Assembly (NCBI GenBank): GCA_036374175.1
Contig: DASUUH010000141.1
Coordinates: 1-64,000, forward strand
DNA length: 64,000 nucleotides
Source: JASLBX01 sp036374175
GTDB lineage: Bacteria; Actinomycetota; Actinomycetes; Jiangellales; Jiangellaceae
Direction of reading: 5' to 3'
Part shown: positions 17,835-25,348 of the stretch, one piece after another
How positions within the stretch are numbered: the stretch's first letter is position 1
How the letters are laid out: each line of letters starts with the position of its first letter
Notes under the pieces: model-generated
What the model was told of the DNA's origin: nothing
Seen by the model: only the letters and a program-made list of their open reading frames with translations
The model's database searches: none
Position numbers and translations under genes: made by a program

Positions 17835-18623
17835 TCAGGCGGCGATGCGGTGCTTGTGCTGCTTCCCCGGCCTGTGCTCGTCGTCGAGCCAGTCCGGCGG
17901 CAAGTCGACGTCGTCGACGAAGTAGTCGCGCAGTCTCGTGAGCGTGCGGGTCAGCAGCCGCGACACGTGCATCTGGGAGATGTTCAGCTCTTCGGCGATC
18001 TCGCGTTGAGTCCGTTCGCCGAAGAATCGCAACGTCAACATGCGCCGCTCGCGGGCCGGCAGCCGTGCGATCACCTTGCGCAGCGCTTCGCGAGCCTCGA
18101 CGTCGTCAAGACCGGTGTCTTCGATGCCGAGCCGTTCGCCGATCGTCGGGCCGCCGGGTTCTTCCTTCATGGCCGGCGCGTCCAGGGACGTAGCCGAGTA
18201 TGCCGACGAGGCGTCGAGAGCCTCGAGCACCTCGTCCTCGGTGACTTCGAGCAGATTGGCGATCTCAGCAACGGTCGGCGAGCGCCCGAGTTCGCGGGAC
18301 AACTCGTCGACGGCGGCCTGCACTCGCAGCGTCAGCTCTTGCAGACCTCGCGGTACGCGGACGGCCCAACACGCGTCGCGGAAATGCCGGCGCAATTCAC
18401 CCAGGATGGTGGGCACGGCGTACCGGGGAAAGTCCGTCCCGAGCTCCGGGTCGAACCGCTGCGCGGCTTTCACCAGGCCCAGCATGGCGACCTGCACGAG
18501 GTCTTCGAGCGGTTCGCCCCGACCGGCGTAGCGGCTGGCAATCCGCCGAGCCAGCGGGATGTGCCGCTCGACGAGCTCGTTGTAGTCCGACGGGGTCGGA
18601 AGTTCACTAGTCTGCGTTGTCAC
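17835..18623 (-). CDS. sigB: SigB/SigF/SigG-family RNA polymerase sigma factor
   Basis: This 262-residue sigma-70 member lacks region 1 and keeps regions 2-4, as in SigB/SigF. Region 2 includes LVQVAMLGLVKAAQRFDPE and FPRYAVPTILGELRRHFRD (about residues 42-80); region 4 has LPARERRMLTLRFFGERTQ followed by the helix-turn-helix SQMHVSRLLTRTL. It starts at GTG with TTGAGGA upstream. A GTCT-N15-GGGTAC box in front suggests it activates its own gene. STAS and SpoIIE partner-switch genes lie nearby, but no RsbW-type anti-sigma kinase gene is seen in the window. Similar boxes before many genes here point to its regulon. Confidence 0.93.
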   Translation of the reverse strand: MTTQTSELPTPSDYNELVERHIPLARRIASRYAGRGEPLEDLVQVAMLGLVKAAQRFDPELGTDFPRYAVPTILGELRRHFRDACWAVRVPRGLQELTLRVQAAVDELSRELGRSPTVAEIANLLEVTEDEVLEALDASSAYSATSLDAPAMKEEPGGPTIGERLGIEDTGLDDVEAREALRKVIARLPARERRMLTLRFFGERTQREIAEELNISQMHVSRLLTRTLTRLRDYFVDDVDLPPDWLDDEHRPGKQHKHRIAA

Positions 18624-18643
18624 GATCGAATCCTCAAGGTTGA

Positions 18644-18668
18644 GTACCCCTACTCACCTTCCCGAGAC
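18644..18668 (-). promoter_or_regulatory. SigB-type promoter of the sigma factor gene
   Basis: GTCT, 15 bases, then GGGTAC on the minus strand matches the GNNT-N14-16-GGGTAC/T pattern known for Streptomyces SigB. It ends 20 nt before the GTG start, which has its own Shine-Dalgarno. It implies positive autoregulation. Confidence 0.6.
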
Positions 18669-18693
18669 GGCTCGAATGCAAACTTCTGATCAC

Positions 18694-18718
18694 GCGTACA
18701 GCCGTCAGGGGTGGGTAA
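18694..18718 (+). promoter_or_regulatory. SigB-type promoter of the eRF1-like gene
   Basis: GCGT, 15 bases, then GGGTAA. The -10 box ends 10 nt before the ATG at 18729 and there is no Shine-Dalgarno, so a near-leaderless transcript is predicted. Confidence 0.5.
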
Positions 18719-18728
18719 AACCGGCCCC

Positions 18729-19202
18729 ATGAGTTATCCGCTGTCTCGCCTTTCGCACCTGTACCGCGAGCCTGGCCCATGGGCGTTTGTGCAGCTTGAC
18801 GTGGGGCTTGACCCACAGGGACCGGGCCAAGCCGTCCGATTGCGCTGGCAGAGCGTCCGGAATACTTTGGTCGAACAGGACATTCATCCCAATCAGCTGA
18901 AAGCGCTTGACGAACTGTTGGATGAGGCCGTTGAACACGACGCGCCGGCGTGCCGGTTCGTGCTCGCGGGCCCGACAGGAATCGGTATCGATGACACGGT
19001 TGAGTCCGCCACATCCTGCGGAAATTGGGCGGCCGTAGCCGAGATTCCGCTGCTGGCGCCGATGGTGTCCCGCCATGCGCACGACCTGCCGTACCTGGTG
19101 GTCGAAGCCGGGCGCGACGGGGCACGAGTGTCCGCGTTCACCGCAGACCGCCGCCCGGTCGCGGCGGTCGATGTCGAGGGAGACACCTCGCACCTGACCT
19201 AA
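18729..19202 (+). CDS. eRF1-like (baeRF-type) protein, N-terminal part before an in-frame stop
   Basis: The 157-residue product matches the N-terminal domain of the bacterial eRF1/Vms1-like family that includes mycobacterial Rv2629. It reads LSRLSHLYREPGPWAFVQLD near the start and LPYLVVEAGRDGARVSAFTA near the end. The reading frame stops at a TAA (19200-19202) and continues, in the same frame, from the next codon as the rest of the family domain. The ATG at 18729 is chosen because a SigB-type -10 box ends 10 nt upstream; a GTG at 18711 would overlap that box. It may be a truncated protein, half of a broken gene, or a readthrough product. Confidence 0.75.
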   Translation: MSYPLSRLSHLYREPGPWAFVQLDVGLDPQGPGQAVRLRWQSVRNTLVEQDIHPNQLKALDELLDEAVEHDAPACRFVLAGPTGIGIDDTVESATSCGNWAAVAEIPLLAPMVSRHAHDLPYLVVEAGRDGARVSAFTADRRPVAAVDVEGDTSHLT

Positions 19203-19205
19203 GTG
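19200..19205 (+). other. In-frame TAA-GTG junction inside the eRF1-like gene
   Basis: TAA is followed at once by GTG, in frame, then by the codons for HGGGWAHRRFQQ. This aligns with the region of eRF1 that holds GGQ (HGRGGQSALRFAR). The stop lies three codons before the GGQ-equivalent loop. The sequence allows nonsense mutation, sequencing error, stop readthrough, or termination-reinitiation at GTG. Confidence 0.8.
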
Positions 19206-19853
19206 CACGGCGGCGGCTGGGCGCACCGCAGGTTCCAGCAGACGACCGAGGATGTCTGGCGGCGCAATGCGCAGGAGGTCGCCGACGTGGTCGAGCGCTA
19301 CTGGACCCGGGCCGGCGCGCGGATGGTCGTGCTGACCGGTGATGTGCGGGCGCGCGAGCAGTTGCGCGCGCAGCTGCCCGCCTCCGTACAGGAGAATGTC
19401 GTGGAGCTGGACGTCCAGACCCGCCCGGCCGGCACCGATGAGCACGCGGTAGCGGACGCGATCGCAGCGCACCGCGACGAGCTCGCCGGGCAGGAGCGGT
19501 CTCGGCTCGCGGAGCGGTTCGGCGCCGGCCGGCCGCGTGGGTTGGCCGTCGAGGGCATGGGAGCGGTGGTCCACTCACTGCGGCAAGCTCAAGTCGAGTT
19601 TCTGATGCTGGATTTCGAGGCGCTGGGCGGACGCAGCCTGCTCGCCCTGCGCGACGAGCCGTGGGTCGCCACCGGCCAGGAGGGCATAACCGGCACGAGC
19701 GTGCTGGCTGACGCTCCCGCAGCAGACGTGTTGGTACGGGCCGGCGCGCTGACCGATGCCAGGCTGCTGCCGGCCGATTCGGCCCTCAGCGACGACGCAG
19801 ATCGGTTCGACGGAGTGATGGCGCTGCTGCGTTGGCCGGCTGGTCCGCACTAA
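19203..19853 (+). CDS. eRF1-like (baeRF-type) protein, C-terminal part after the in-frame stop
   Basis: The 216-residue C-terminal part begins at the GTG abutting the TAA. It starts with the GGQ-equivalent HGGGWAHRRFQQ, continues through the central domain (EDVWRRNAQEVADVVERYW), and ends with the family's C-terminal domain (FDGVMALLRWP). Joined to the upstream part it gives about 374 residues, the usual length of this family, with no missing segment. That argues for a single recent change or a maintained stop. Its end overlaps the convergent STAS gene by 4 bp. Confidence 0.72.
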   Translation: MHGGGWAHRRFQQTTEDVWRRNAQEVADVVERYWTRAGARMVVLTGDVRAREQLRAQLPASVQENVVELDVQTRPAGTDEHAVADAIAAHRDELAGQERSRLAERFGAGRPRGLAVEGMGAVVHSLRQAQVEFLMLDFEALGGRSLLALRDEPWVATGQEGITGTSVLADAPAADVLVRAGALTDARLLPADSALSDDADRFDGVMALLRWPAGPH

Positions 19854-20194
19854 CGCCCGCTGGGATCGTCCGGTTCCTGAGACCAACCGACGACCTGCAG
19901 CACGGGTAGCAATTGCGGTGCCAGATCTTTGAGCACGAGGCGGCGGTTCTGCCGCGCCAACAACCGAGACGCTTCCGCAAGCACCCGCATGCCGCTCACC
20001 TCGATGAACGCCAGCTGGCTGAGGTCCAGGTGCACGTCGCCGCGGTAGGTGTCCACCGCCTCGGTGACGGCCGTGGTGAACTCGTCCAGGGTCCGAAAGT
20101 CGACGTCGCCCGCGATGGCAAGGCCCGGCGGATCGGTGAGGCTGGTGATTCGGAGGGTCTTGGCAGTCGATGCCTCGCGACCCTCGGTGCTCAA
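19850..20194 (-). CDS. STAS-domain anti-sigma factor antagonist
   Basis: This 114-residue single STAS domain resembles RsbV/SpoIIAA. The phosphorylatable Ser is in FIEVSGMRVLAEASRLL (about residue 67), where family members often have DSSGL. It starts at TTG with AAGGA about 9 nt upstream. It lies 24 bp downstream of a SpoIIE-type phosphatase gene on the same strand, so phosphatase and substrate are probably made together. Dephosphorylated, it would sequester an anti-sigma kinase and free SigB. Confidence 0.87.
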   Translation of the reverse strand: MSTEGREASTAKTLRITSLTDPPGLAIAGDVDFRTLDEFTTAVTEAVDTYRGDVHLDLSQLAFIEVSGMRVLAEASRLLARQNRRLVLKDLAPQLLPVLQVVGWSQEPDDPSGR

Positions 20195-20218
20195 GGCCGT
20201 TCGTCCTTGCGCGACGGG

Positions 20219-21523
20219 TTAGTCATGGTGCTTCCCTCCAGATTGAGGGTGCTGCGGCACCCTTACGGCTAAGACGACGAGGTCGTCACGGAGTGGTTTG
20301 TCATTCCCAGTGATGACCTTCCGGAGCATGTCGACCGCGTCCTGGGCGGAGCGTAACTGTTGGCCTAGGAGGGCTTGGCTGACCCCCTCGACGCCGAGCC
20401 ACCCTTCTCCCGTTGGCAGATCGGTCATTCCGTCGCTGTAGAACAGTACCGTCTCACCCGGCTCGAGCGTGATTGTCGTCGTCGAGAACTTCAGGTCCTC
20501 GAAGCTGCCGATGATCGTTCCGGATGCGGTCACAGTCTGCACCGAGCCGCGACGCAGGGCGAGCGGTGGTGGGTGGCCGGCCAGCGCAAACGTGGCCTCC
20601 CACGATTCGCCGTCGGCGCGCGGGACGAAATCGCCGTACGCAAGCGTGCAGTACATGCCCTCGCCGCCGGCGGGGTCGCGGCGCACTGCTTCGTTCACCG
20701 CGGCGAGGACGTCGGCCGGACCCTTCTCGACAACGGCGGCAGTGCGGACGCTGTATCGCGCCAGTGAGGTGAACGCCGCAGCTTCCACTCCTTTGCCCAC
20801 CACATCACCAACAAAGATTCCCCATCGGGTGTCGTCGATCGGGAACACGTCGAAGAAGTCACCGCCGACATCGTCGGCAGAGAACGGTTCATAGTGGACG
20901 GCGAGATCCAGCCCCGGCACTTCCGGCAGCCGGGACGGGGTAAGGCTGTCTTGGAGGGTACCTGCGATGTAGCTGATCCGCTGCGCCTCGGCGAGCAACC
21001 GGCTGCGGGCCTCTTGCTCGACTTCGATCACGGTCACCGCGGCCCTGCGGAGTTCGAGCTGGTCGGTGACCATGCCCGCGAGTTCGTGCAGCATGGCCAG
21101 CTGGCTGGCCGGTGCGTAACGGGGCTCGGTGTCCATCACGCTCACGACGCCGATCCGGTGCCCGTCCGCCGTGCGCACCGGAGCAGCAGCATAGAAACGG
21201 ATCCGCGGCTCGTCGGTGACCAAGGGATGACTAGCGGCGCGGGGATCGGCCTGCGCGTCGATAAGCACGTAGCTGCCGGATCGCTGCGCGGCCGTCACGC
21301 ACAGGCCGGGCTGAGCTGACGTGGCAGCGATCTGCAGGCCGAACCGGCCCTTGAACCACACCTGATCTTCGCCCACGAATGTCACCGCTGCCATCGGAGT
21401 GTCGAAGATGCGGGCGGCCAGCCGCGAAATGCGGTCCAACGCGGTGTCGGGCCCACTATGGAGTGCGAGGGCGCGTCGGACTGCCGCCAGGCGATCGGCG
21501 TCGCGAATCCGGTCGGCGGCCAC
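20219..21523 (-). CDS. GAF-domain SpoIIE-type (PP2C) serine phosphatase
   Basis: The 434-residue protein has an N-terminal GAF domain (about residues 15-165) and a C-terminal SpoIIE/RsbU PP2C phosphatase domain. Metal-binding acidic residues lie in FSADDVGGDFFDVF and FVGDVVGKGVEAA, and near the end in FYSDGMTDLPTGEG and LRDDLVVLAVRV. The GTG at 21523 is chosen because GGGGGAGGA lies about 6 nt upstream; the frame is open further. It probably senses a ligand or redox state through GAF and dephosphorylates the STAS protein encoded next to it. Confidence 0.88.
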   Translation of the reverse strand: MAADRIRDADRLAAVRRALALHSGPDTALDRISRLAARIFDTPMAAVTFVGEDQVWFKGRFGLQIAATSAQPGLCVTAAQRSGSYVLIDAQADPRAASHPLVTDEPRIRFYAAAPVRTADGHRIGVVSVMDTEPRYAPASQLAMLHELAGMVTDQLELRRAAVTVIEVEQEARSRLLAEAQRISYIAGTLQDSLTPSRLPEVPGLDLAVHYEPFSADDVGGDFFDVFPIDDTRWGIFVGDVVGKGVEAAAFTSLARYSVRTAAVVEKGPADVLAAVNEAVRRDPAGGEGMYCTLAYGDFVPRADGESWEATFALAGHPPPLALRRGSVQTVTASGTIIGSFEDLKFSTTTITLEPGETVLFYSDGMTDLPTGEGWLGVEGVSQALLGQQLRSAQDAVDMLRKVITGNDKPLRDDLVVLAVRVPQHPQSGGKHHD

Positions 21524-21714
21524 GGGCCATCCTCCCCCTGCCGTGCGGCGTGCAGGACTTGATCCTAGCTCCGGATAAGCCAGAAGGACGCGGATGGGCC
21601 CATATGTCAGCCGGCGGTTTGGTACTGAAGCCCGAGGCACCGGGCCTAGCGCCTGTGAGCGCCGGTACGACGTGGCGAGCCGACCGCTAAGAACAGCAGG
21701 TCAAGGCCGCTGCG

Positions 21715-22116
21715 TCAGCTGGATTCACCGTTCGAGTTCCGCACCCGCAGCTGGTTGTTGACGTCGACGACCCCAAGGGTGTCCCAGGAATCGTCGCCGG
21801 CGGAGCGCTTGGCTACCCACGACGACACCTCACCGTCCAGGATCACCACGCGTCGTCTCACGTCCACCTGGATGTCGCCGTCCTTGGTGTAGGTATTCGT
21901 CTTGAGGCGCTCGACCACTGCCGATTTGATGTCACCATCAGAGCGCAGGGCGTCACGCTCGGCCAGATCGTCCGGCTCCGGGTCCGGCGGCTTGCGTTCG
22001 TGACCGAACCACTCGTCGTAGTAGCGCGAGTCCGGGTACGTCCACGGAGGGATCGCCGTGCTGGTCTCCCTTCTCTTGTCACGCCGCTGACCGTTCCGGC
22101 CTGCTGCGCGACGCAC
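21715..22116 (-). CDS. BON-domain protein
   Basis: Up to 133 residues with a BON domain at about 55-125 (AVVERLKTNTYTKDGDIQVD, VVILDGEVSSWVAKRSA, DTLGVVDVNNQLRV). BON domains bind phospholipid or other surfaces and are common in envelope-stress proteins. The Trp/Tyr-rich segment WTYPDSRYYDEWFG precedes the domain. The start is uncertain: the GTG at 22116 has no clear ribosome binding site, and the strong AGAAGGGAG lies inside this frame with no standard start codon after it. Confidence 0.7.
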   Translation of the reverse strand: MRRAAGRNGQRRDKRRETSTAIPPWTYPDSRYYDEWFGHERKPPDPEPDDLAERDALRSDGDIKSAVVERLKTNTYTKDGDIQVDVRRRVVILDGEVSSWVAKRSAGDDSWDTLGVVDVNNQLRVRNSNGESS

Positions 22117-22131
22117 CGCTGCTCGGAGTGC

Positions 22132-22533
22132 TCACGTCGTCGGCGCGGCGCTCTCGCTGGACGGAAGGGCAATTGCGGCCGGGCGTAGGCGATGGGGCAG
22201 GCCCCAGTGCGCCATCTCCATGTGTACGGCCGCCTCGTCGTAGCCGTTCTCGAAAAGGTTGCCTATGCCGGCGACCATCGAGGGCATCCGAGGCGAGACC
22301 TCGACGCGGGCGAACAATCGCAGCACCTCCGCCCGCACCTGTTCCTTGAATTGCGGGCCGGCTCCATTGGCCGAGCGGAGGATCGCCACGGCGTCATGGA
22401 CGATGCGCTCCTCGTCGTCCTCGAGTATCACGCCGTCGACGACGTCAATGTCGACCTGCACCTCGGGCTCGGTGTTCACCGGCTCCACTTGCTGAGCTTT
22501 TGCGCGTTTTGTCGCTACGCCTTTTGCCGTCAC
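22132..22533 (-). CDS. Conserved hypothetical protein
   Basis: A 133-residue soluble protein that I do not recognise. The first 25 residues are Lys/Ala-rich. An acidic stretch with EDDEERIVHDAVAIL follows, then an amphipathic helical region and EMAHWGLPHRLRPAA near the C terminus. It lies 15 bp upstream of the BON gene on the same strand and may be co-transcribed with it. Confidence 0.6.
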   Translation of the reverse strand: MTAKGVATKRAKAQQVEPVNTEPEVQVDIDVVDGVILEDDEERIVHDAVAILRSANGAGPQFKEQVRAEVLRLFARVEVSPRMPSMVAGIGNLFENGYDEAAVHMEMAHWGLPHRLRPAAIALPSSESAAPTT

Positions 22534-22598
22534 GACTCCTTACTTACCCACAATTCGCGGCCCCGATTCGTCCGAAGGCCGCCGCCCGCGAACGAGGG

Positions 22599-24023
22599 CT
22601 ACTCGCCCAGGCCCGGTCGCAGGCTCGCGTCTTGGGTACGCAGAATGCGTTGAACCTCCTCGGCCGGTACGTCGCGAGGCAGTCGACGGCTGCGAGCGGC
22701 CAGCGCCGCGCATACGCCGGCCGCCTGGCCGGTGGCCATCGAGATCGGCATGATCCGGTAGGACGAATGAGCGACGTGGCTCCCGGAAATGCACCGGCCC
22801 GCGACAATGACCCGATCCATATCTTTCGGCAGCAGGCACCGCAGCGGGATGTCGTACGCCTCGCCCTGGGGAACCCGCCTCAGCAGGGTCCCCGTGCCTT
22901 TGGGGTTGTGGATGTCCACCGGGTATGCGCCGCGCGCGATGGCGTCGGGAAACTTTCGGGCGCCGAGGATGTCCTCGCCGGTCAGGCGGTAGTCGCCGAC
23001 AATCCGCCGGGTCTCGCGGACACCCACCTGAACACCGCTCTGAGCGACGTAGGCGTTCTCGAAGCCGGGCACCCGGCGGCGCAGAAACTGCGCAATCTGG
23101 TCGAGCTGGCGACGAGCCGTCCATTCGGCCCGGGTCAGGTCCCAGACGTTGGTGCCGAGCACCTGAGTCACCCGGGTGCTGTTGACGCTCACCTCTCGGT
23201 CGTGGGGGGTGGCGAAGAACAGCAGGTCCTCGCGCGGCAGGGTGAGTTCACCGGCGTCGGTCGCCTGCTGGATCAGATCCCACAGACCATGAACGCCTCG
23301 CCACTGGTCGGGTCGTTCGCGGACGTAGTCGGCGAAGTGCGGCCGGAGGAAATCCACCATCCGAAACATCAGAGTCATCGGCTGCACCAGGCCGTCCTCA
23401 CTGCGCCCCACCTCGAAGTCGGCCCCTGCCGCCGCGGCGACGTCGCCATCGCCCGTGCAGTCGACCACGACGTCGGCGTCGATGGCGACCGGCCCGGACT
23501 TGGTCTCGAACACCACCCGTTGTGCCGCAGAGTCCGCGACAACGCCGGACGCGAAGGCGTGGAACAACATCTTGACGCCGGCTTCGTCCAGCATGTCGAG
23601 CGCCGCCAGCTTGAACTGCTCCGGGTCGAACGGCACCGTGTAGCCCGTCTCGGCTGAAGGCGGGGTGGCTCCTTCTCGTTCGGTCAGGCGGTGCAGCAGG
23701 CGCCACAACATGCCGGCTACCACCGGATCACCTTCGCCGTGATCGGTAGGCAGCAACCGGGTGTTCTCACCCGGCGCGGCTTGCTTCTTCTCGTTGTGGA
23801 ACGACATCAGCGGCATCACCAGCGCCACCGTGGCGTTGCCGCCGAGGAAGCCGTAACGTTCGGCCAGGACGACCTCGGCGCCAGCGGCGGCCGCACCCAG
23901 AGCAGCGCCTAGGCCGGCCGGCCCGCCGCCGACTACAAGAACGTGCGTGCGCGCCCCGAGGATGGCCTGGCGCGGTGGCAAAGTGATGGTCTTGGGCTTC
24001 TCGGGAGCGGGCAAGACCGGCAT
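22599..24023 (-). CDS. FAD-dependent oxidoreductase (FAD_oxidored family)
   Basis: This 474-residue flavoprotein has the dinucleotide-binding motif VLVVGGGPAGLGAALGAAAA (about residues 30-49), AERYGFLGGNATVALVMPL as usual in this family, VVDCTGDGDVAAAAGA in the middle, and a C-terminal VAGRCISGSHVAHSSYRIMP segment. The ATG at 24023 follows GAGGAGG; a longer frame upstream is not used. It lies 25 bp after the polysaccharide pyruvyltransferase gene, in the same operon. The substrate is unknown; relatives often sit in carbohydrate-use clusters. Confidence 0.85.
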   Translation of the reverse strand: MPVLPAPEKPKTITLPPRQAILGARTHVLVVGGGPAGLGAALGAAAAGAEVVLAERYGFLGGNATVALVMPLMSFHNEKKQAAPGENTRLLPTDHGEGDPVVAGMLWRLLHRLTEREGATPPSAETGYTVPFDPEQFKLAALDMLDEAGVKMLFHAFASGVVADSAAQRVVFETKSGPVAIDADVVVDCTGDGDVAAAAGADFEVGRSEDGLVQPMTLMFRMVDFLRPHFADYVRERPDQWRGVHGLWDLIQQATDAGELTLPREDLLFFATPHDREVSVNSTRVTQVLGTNVWDLTRAEWTARRQLDQIAQFLRRRVPGFENAYVAQSGVQVGVRETRRIVGDYRLTGEDILGARKFPDAIARGAYPVDIHNPKGTGTLLRRVPQGEAYDIPLRCLLPKDMDRVIVAGRCISGSHVAHSSYRIMPISMATGQAAGVCAALAARSRRLPRDVPAEEVQRILRTQDASLRPGLGE

Positions 24024-24048
24024 GATCCTCCTCTGCGCCCGGGGTTTG

Positions 24049-25215
24049 TCACATGCTGAGGGCGCCTGCTTGGAATTTATCGGCTTGCGTGGCGTCGAGT
24101 ACCGCGAGGCACCGGGCACACGTTTCGTGTGCCTGGCTGCGCAGAGCGGCGACCCGCGACCGAATCTCGTCGCCGCGAACCGAGTACTCGTCCCACAGCC
24201 GGTCTACTTCCGCAAGTAGCAGGCCGGTTTGCTCTCTGGCCACGCCGGTGATTGTGGGTGCGCCGGTGGTTCTGGCGAAGTCGAAGACCTTGCCGGCGTA
24301 CGGCAGCGGGAAGAACGGCTTGCCGGCCAACGCAGCGAAGAGGACGAAATGCAGGCGCATCCCGACGGCGAGGTCGACGTGGTCCATGAAGCCGAGCACC
24401 TGGGAGGGGTTGTAGTCGTTATTGAGAATCCGGCCCCTGTCCGGGTTGCTCATCTGGGACAGGACCGCATGCGAGTGCGAGATGTCCCGCCGTTCCATCG
24501 GGATGAACACCACGTGCGCGTCGAGGCGGCGAACGAGGAAGTCGGCCACGTCGGCGAGCAGCGCATGGTAACTGGCGTCATCCAAGCTCTCTGCCGCCCG
24601 TCCGGCTTCACGCACCGACATCGCGACGAGTCGTACATCGGTCGGAATGCCTTCGCGCTCGAGCATGTCCCTAGTGAAGTCCTGCCGCGGTAGCAGCAGC
24701 GCGGGGTCGGCGGTCACGGTGATCTCGCGGTCGACCCCGACCTCTTCGAGCACGAGCTTGGATTCCTCATCCCGCACGACGATGTCCGTCATGCGGTTAA
24801 GAGTCTTGCGCACCAGTTCGCGCTCCTCCGGCTCATTCAACGGGCCGGCGCCTACGGCGTAACTGAACGTCGGAATGCCGCGATCTTGAGCTGCACGGAC
24901 CCACTGCAGGTAGCGGTGTGCCTCCTTGTCGTACAGCACGCCGCCGCCGCCGAGGATCAGTACATCGAGGCTGTCCACGGCTTCGGCCATCGCGCGCCGG
25001 CTCAGGCCTTGCCAAACCAATGCATCGGCAACGCCATGGTTCTGCCGGCTGTGCGCCGCGTCACGGGTGAAGATCACGATCCGGGCCGCGGGCCGCAGCT
25101 CTCGGAGGCAGCGCAGGACGCAGGTGAGGATGGCTTCGTCGCCGATGTTGAGCCCGCCATAGGAGCCGAGGACGCCGATGGTCAGGTTCTTCGAGCGGGC
25201 GACCTGGTCGTTCAT
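24049..25215 (-). CDS. Polysaccharide pyruvyl transferase family protein (CsaB-like)
   Basis: The 388-residue protein matches the CsaB-like pyruvyltransferase family: TIGVLGSYGGLNIGDEAIL (about residues 13-31), VLILGGGGVLYDKEAHRYL, and the C-terminal GMRLHFVLFAALAGKPFFPL. CsaB adds ketal-linked pyruvate to secondary cell-wall polymers. AGGAGG lies 7 nt before the ATG at 25215. A GTGT-N15-GGGTAC box 82 nt upstream places it in the predicted SigB regulon, consistent with wall remodelling under stress. Confidence 0.86.
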   Translation of the reverse strand: MNDQVARSKNLTIGVLGSYGGLNIGDEAILTCVLRCLRELRPAARIVIFTRDAAHSRQNHGVADALVWQGLSRRAMAEAVDSLDVLILGGGGVLYDKEAHRYLQWVRAAQDRGIPTFSYAVGAGPLNEPEERELVRKTLNRMTDIVVRDEESKLVLEEVGVDREITVTADPALLLPRQDFTRDMLEREGIPTDVRLVAMSVREAGRAAESLDDASYHALLADVADFLVRRLDAHVVFIPMERRDISHSHAVLSQMSNPDRGRILNNDYNPSQVLGFMDHVDLAVGMRLHFVLFAALAGKPFFPLPYAGKVFDFARTTGAPTITGVAREQTGLLLAEVDRLWDEYSVRGDEIRSRVAALRSQAHETCARCLAVLDATQADKFQAGALSM

Positions 25216-25296
25216 CGGGACCTCCTGCCGTCGGCGGCCTGCTGGCACGGTTGGGCCTCGTCCCGTCCGATCACAATGATTCGCATTGCGCTACAG

Positions 25297-25321
25297 GTAC
25301 CCCGGACCCCCCGGCCTACAC
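25297..25321 (-). promoter_or_regulatory. SigB-type promoter of the pyruvyltransferase operon
   Basis: GTGT, 15 bases, then GGGTAC on the minus strand, about 80 nt upstream of the ATG at 25215. Confidence 0.55.
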
Positions 25322-25348
25322 CATGTCCGGGCGCACGTTTGCGCCGGT

